Source: Trichosporon coremiiforme (taxonomy: Eukaryota > Basidiomycota > Tremellomycetes > Trichosporonales > Trichosporonaceae). Taken from it: a DNA stretch of 12,238 nt. A program made the translations under genes and the position numbers. The notes under the pieces are model-generated. The model ran no database searches. It worked only from the letters and a program-made list of their open reading frames with translations, and was not told where the DNA came from. Shown piece after piece: positions 8,908 through 12,238 of this stretch. The stretch lies in the NCBI GenBank assembly GCA_039545355.1, contig BCJJ01000124.1, positions 1-12,238 on the forward strand, read 5' to 3'. The first letter of the stretch is position 1; the number at the start of each line of letters is the position of its first letter.

Positions 8908-9464
8908 ACGCTGCCTGCACTTTTGGGATGTGGATTGTAGCTTAGGATGGATGCTTCTTATCAGGCTAGCTGGACCGTTGGCCCTGTGCCTCGGGGACCC
9001 TGCCGAAAATCCTGTCAAGCCCTCGAGGCGACAGGTAACTGCTCGTCAGTTCTCTTGTGTTGGCTCTGTTGGCTTTTCTCGTCGTGTGTAAGTTGTGCTC
9101 ACCAAAGTTCCTATTCCCTCTTCCCCATTCTTCCTTCCCAAACTCCCTCCAATGCTGTCCGCCCCGACGGTTGTGCTGTTGAGGCTCAGCCGTCCTAGGA
9201 TTCGCATAGAACAACAATAGAGGGTCCGTAGCTAGCTGTGTCCGTTATGGGATCTCCCCCAGCGGCGCAGTCGTGCCGGGCTCTCACACTCAACCACCTG
9301 CCGTCTACTGATCCTTTCCACTGACCGTCTCACTGATGCATCTGTAGTCTTGCCTGTTTGTACGCATATCAATGAATCTTCTTCTCTGCACTATCTCGCT
9401 GCATTTCTGGCGCTCAGACGATCTCTGGCGCATCGGCATGGCTCACCCTTATTCTACCAGCCGA
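8908..9464. other. 3' region of RPS17 and distal upstream region of EAF; no gene seen
   Basis: The stretch is noncoding in appearance: frames are short and lack motifs, and T-rich and pyrimidine-rich tracts at about 9100-9150 and 9370-9420 break the coding composition. It must hold the S17 polyadenylation region, but no strong signal stands out. No RNA gene or repeat was recognised. Confidence 0.5.
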
Positions 9465-9482
9465 ATGTGTCACGTGACACAT
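9465..9482. promoter_or_regulatory. 18-bp perfect palindrome centred on CACGTG upstream of EAF
   Basis: ATGTGTCACGTGACACAT is its own reverse complement. Its core TCACGTGA is the classic high-affinity site for Cbf1/USF-type bHLH dimers. It lies 129 bp before the EAF ATG, a good distance for a fungal promoter element. The symmetric flanks beyond the core are longer than a bHLH site needs, which suggests selection for dimer binding or a small cruciform. Confidence 0.6.
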
Positions 9483-9611
9483 GCCGAGACCGGATACGGC
9501 ATGGTTCCCGGCCGTGAGCTAGTGGGCTGGCTAGGTTCATCGCAACCTTGAACGACCTATTGTCACCAGCCTCACAACTTCTCGTCTTCTCTCACACCTC
9601 ACACGCATGCC

Positions 9612-10632
9612 ATGACCGACGCCCTTTCATCGTTGCCTACAGGGACGTACCCGCTCACACTCGGCGCGACGGCAAAGCACGCGCTCGCCGGGGGCGAGGG
9701 CGGCGATATCGTCAGCATGAGATGTAAGTTTAGGTTCACGACGCGGCGCTGACTCCAGACTCGTTCAAGCCCGCCTCGGTGTCGCAGCGCACAACAGGCG
9801 CAGTCGAGCAGGGTCCCAACGGGCGTGTCGTGTCCTTCGACACCAACGTGAGTCCCCGTACCACCGACCAGAGCTAACTTCAGAACGGCTACCAGGTCTT
9901 CGACATCAGAGAAGAGACGGCCAAGAGTCGCGAGTGCGTGCTGGTCTGGGACGGCGAGCGAGAAGTGAGTCTATTGTTGTTTCCCTCGGGGCATTGTCCG
10001 GTGGTCTATGACCTAGCTCTGCATGGTTGACAGCTAACAACTAGTGTTACGTGCTTCACGCCCTTCCGACCACATGGCATCTGACGCAGAACCGAACCCT
10101 CTCCGCCCAGCGTGCTGAGGGACCTTTTGCCGCCCGCGCCCCGAGTCCACCGCCAGCAGTCCCATCGAAGCGCAAGCCCGCGCAGACCGGTGCGCTCCCG
10201 TCAGCCGCGACCGTCGACGTCCCGAAGCGTGCGAAGAAGGCGGCGAAGCCCAAGAAGGCCGCTGCCCCGAAAGCGCCTCCGGCGCCCAAGCCTGCTGCGG
10301 CCCCGAAGCTTCCGACAACCAAGAAGGCTGCCGCGCCCAAGAAGGCGCCCGCGAAGAAGGCCGCCGCGAAGGGCAAGCAGGCGACGCCGAGCAAGGTCAA
10401 GAGCGCCGAATACATCGAGGACTCGAGCCCGGAGCCGGAGCCCACGAGCGAGATACAGGACGACGGCGGCATGGACGACATGGACGAGTTCGAGGACATG
10501 CTCGGCAAGGCCATGGAAGAGGACGGCGAGGACGAGTTCGAGGAGGAGTTTGAGGAGGACGAGGACGATGAGCTTGGTGGCGCGCAACTCGGCGCTGGCG
10601 GGTACGCCAACGACGACGTCGAGTATATCTAG
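9612..10632 (+). CDS. RNA polymerase II transcription elongation factor, EAF family
   Basis: EAF proteins bind ELL and stimulate elongation by RNA polymerase II in the nucleus. There are four exons: 9612-9723, 9759-9847, 9884-9964 and 10045-10632. Introns are 35, 36 and 80 nt with GTAAGT/GTGAGT donors and CTGAC, CTAAC and CTAAC branch sites. The product is 289 residues. The EAF N-terminal domain covers about residues 12-115: YPLTLGATAK, then RYSFKPASV across the first junction (animal EAFs have RYDFKPAS), VFDIREE and ECVLVWDGERECYVLHAL. Residues about 155-213 form a Lys/Ala/Pro-rich linker like a histone H1 tail. Residues about 233-270 are strongly acidic (DDMDEFEDMLGKAMEE). The acidic tail fits the activation region of animal EAFs. 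The basic linker is likely for nucleic-acid contact or nuclear import, which is an inference. The last acceptor (TAG at 10042-10044) is chosen because it keeps ECYVLH in frame. Confidence 0.9.
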
Positions 10633-10987
10633 TCGTGCACCAGCATCACAGGATGATGTCCGCCAAGGAGCGAGACGTTGGTGGAGGCGCAGGGAGAGGG
10701 GGAAGGGGAGCAGCCCCGTTGTTGTCATATTATATCATAAGCCTTAGATGTACTGCATATCCTCCGCTTCGAGTCAGCCTGTCTTGTGTGCTGCTACTGA
10801 TATGAGTTCTGCGGAGCGGAATGTGAGTGAAAGCATACGGCACACGCCTCCATCAACTGGCCGCCAGTGCCTCGGCCGATGTGGGACGAACAACCCTGGA
10901 TCAACGTGATTAGAAGACACAAAAAGACGTGATTACGACAAAACTAATTAGATACCCTAATGTGAAATATGCATCGGACACTGATTT

Positions 10988-11004
10988 CCCCGGCTGATCC
11001 GGGG
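10988..11004. other. Small GC hairpin downstream of EAF
   Basis: CCCCGG and CCGGGG flank the 5-nt loop CTGAT, giving a perfect 6-bp stem followed by TGGTCTTTT. It lies 355 bp past the EAF stop, in a eukaryotic context where such a structure is not a standard terminator. Its function is unknown. Confidence 0.4.
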
Positions 11005-11031
11005 TGGTCTTTTGCTGTACGTGTTGATTTC

Positions 11032-11817
11032 TGCATGCATGCATTGCTCATGGATGCATGGACAGGTGTGTCCCGAAGCTTGTGTGAGTACTCAACGCAA
11101 GCACTACAACGATTGGGCGGTCAACGACGGCGAAAAGGTGGTCGATTATTGCAGTCTCTTCCAACAGCCGCAAAGCTTGTGGTGGGTGTGCATGCCCCTG
11201 TCGCGACCTCCGGTGCGCGTTCCCGGATACCAGCTCAAACTATCCGCCGGAATCTCAAGTTAGGAGTTGATAGTGTGCTTGGCTCCAACATATGAGGAGT
11301 TCACGCGCAAGAGAGTCGGGTGGCGATACCTTTCGGTGGCAACTACGCCCGTGGTATTCGTTGAACAAGTCACCATCATCTGTCCTGCATGCATGAGAGC
11401 AATCACGTTGCAGAATCACATACTCCTGCATCAATGTTAATCTTTGAGTGTGCTCTGATCTGGTCTGGGATGTGTACAGGTCATAGGTGACTGTGGTGTG
11501 AGTCTCTGGTTTCTGATCACTCGTTAGATCTGCACTCCCAATGTATCACCCCTGTCCGCTGCTGCACTCTCACGACCGTTCATGATTGCTTTACGGGGGT
11601 CCATACTGCATCGGAGACCTCTCTGTCTGTCTGTCAGTCGCAACTTCGGGGGGCAGGGCGCGTATGTCAACTGCGGACTGGGCAGAAGTACAGCTATCAC
11701 AAGTGCCCGGCGTTATGCCATTATTCAATGCCGCGCACTTTCGCTGCGAAAGACAGGCATCAAACGTGACGCTTCGCTGGGAAAAACCCTTCGACTACTG
11801 CAGAAGGCTGCATGCAT
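11032..11817. repeat. Dispersed TGCATGCAT motifs in the right flank
   Basis: The self-complementary core TGCATGCA occurs at 11032-11044 (as TGCATGCATGCAT), 11386-11394 and 11809-11817. A further TGCATG is at 11054-11059, and TGCATGAG, the start of the terminal repeat, is at 11390-11397. The copies are roughly 350-420 bp apart. They could be subterminal binding sites of an element whose tip begins TGCATGAG, or chance enrichment of a short palindrome. Confidence 0.4.
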
Positions 11818-12147
11818 GGTGAGGCGCAGCTGGACGGTCGGGTCGTTGCCGGGATATGGACTGGCGTCGGACGTCCTGCCACGCATCTGCCTTGAAGTGC
11901 CACAACCGTCCTCTCACCGATTGTAATTCGATTGCAGTCCCACGAGAGCGGCAAAGCATGTAGATCTGTATACCTGTAGACGCACGCATATACCCAAACT
12001 CGTCGACTTGTCTGTGTGGGAGCCTAGGTGCGGAGGCAAGGATCCAAACCCCACAACGCACGCTAGTCCGCACCAGCCACGATCTCGGCCCAGACCTCCA
12101 CCTCCACAGTCGCTACCCAAAGCTTGATGTCAACAGGCCACAGCTCT

Positions 12148-12238
12148 TAAACTAGGGTCACAGGTTAAGTCGAACGAGTGGTGCCACAAACGAGGCCGTG
12201 AACTGTCGACCTCGCTGCAACCACGAATAACTCATGCA
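12148..12238 (-). repeat. Right terminal inverted repeat (multi-block)
   Basis: This is the inverted partner of positions 1-93. Positions 12227-12238 (ATAACTCATGCA) mirror the left tip, and 12148-12176 mirror left 65-93 without a mismatch. The distance from the tip to the inner block is 62 bp here and 64 bp on the left, so the geometry is conserved although the spacer is not. The inner boundary is sharp, with no similarity beyond 12148. Twenty-nine identical bases at matching depth from both ends cannot reasonably be chance. Whether both copies belong to one element or are two separate inverted insertions cannot be decided here. Confidence 0.8.

Larger units (their letters stand above)
10633..12147. 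other. Gene-poor right flank; no gene identified
   Basis: The first 100 or so bases hold the EAF 3' region; the A/T-rich TATTATATCATAA at 10728-10740 could be a polyadenylation efficiency element. Beyond that, only short frames exist. Two of 78-83 codons (11012-11263 and 11586-11822) are Cys- and Trp-bearing and share an EK-x-x-DYC pattern (EKVVDYC and EKPFDYC), hinting at a degraded duplication, but neither has a family match I recognise. The base composition is less GC-rich than the housekeeping block. No RNA gene was seen. Confidence 0.45.

Noticed and set aside
10988..11012. GC hairpin followed by T-rich sequence as a Rho-independent terminator
   Set aside because: Introns and gene content show this is a eukaryotic nuclear sequence, where that mechanism does not apply.
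1..12238. tRNA, rRNA or CRISPR arrays
   Set aside because: No T-arm-like sequence in a cloverleaf context, no rRNA segments and no regularly spaced repeats were found by eye.

Overview
This window looks like nuclear DNA of a GC-rich basidiomycete yeast, most plausibly a tremellomycete of the Trichosporonales kind. The placement is an inference. It rests on very short spliceosomal introns (35, 36, 40, 80, 124 and 167 nt) with CTAAC/CTGAC branch sites, a ribosomal-protein gene whose first coding exon is only the ATG, strong C/G preference at third codon positions, and eukaryote-specific proteins (EAF, eS17, an F-box-like protein).

Layout. (1) Positions 1-93 and 12148-12238 are inverted copies of each other in blocks: the outermost 12 bp are identical, and 29 bp further in are also identical. 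The copies sit exactly on both window edges. (2) Positions about 126-2703 hold a chain of broken plus-strand coding runs that I cannot assign to a family; 2704-3664 has no clear gene. (3) Positions 3665-5224 hold an intact, intronless gene for a secreted beta-lactamase-related serine hydrolase. (4) Positions about 5270-6119 (minus) hold a broken gene with an F-box-like N-terminus, interrupted by one in-frame TAG and then by frame changes. (5) Positions 6349-10632 are an intact housekeeping block: aspartyl aminopeptidase (M18, minus), 40S ribosomal protein S17/eS17 (plus) diverging from it, and an RNA polymerase II elongation factor of the EAF family (plus). (6) Positions 10633-12147 are gene-poor and contain recurrent TGCATGCAT motifs.

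The housekeeping genes are ordinary cellular genes: cytosolic peptide turnover, translation and transcription elongation. The aminopeptidase and S17 genes share a 323-bp divergent promoter. CACGTG boxes lie both there and upstream of EAF, where the box is the centre of an 18-bp perfect palindrome.

The main puzzle is why a block with a normally essential ribosomal-protein gene lies between inverted repeats that look like transposon ends. It could be a very large gene-carrying TIR element, or a normal chromosomal segment between two inverted remnants of a smaller element. The sequence alone cannot decide this, because target-site duplications would lie outside the window. No intact transposase, integrase or reverse transcriptase was recognised, and no tRNA, rRNA or CRISPR array was seen.
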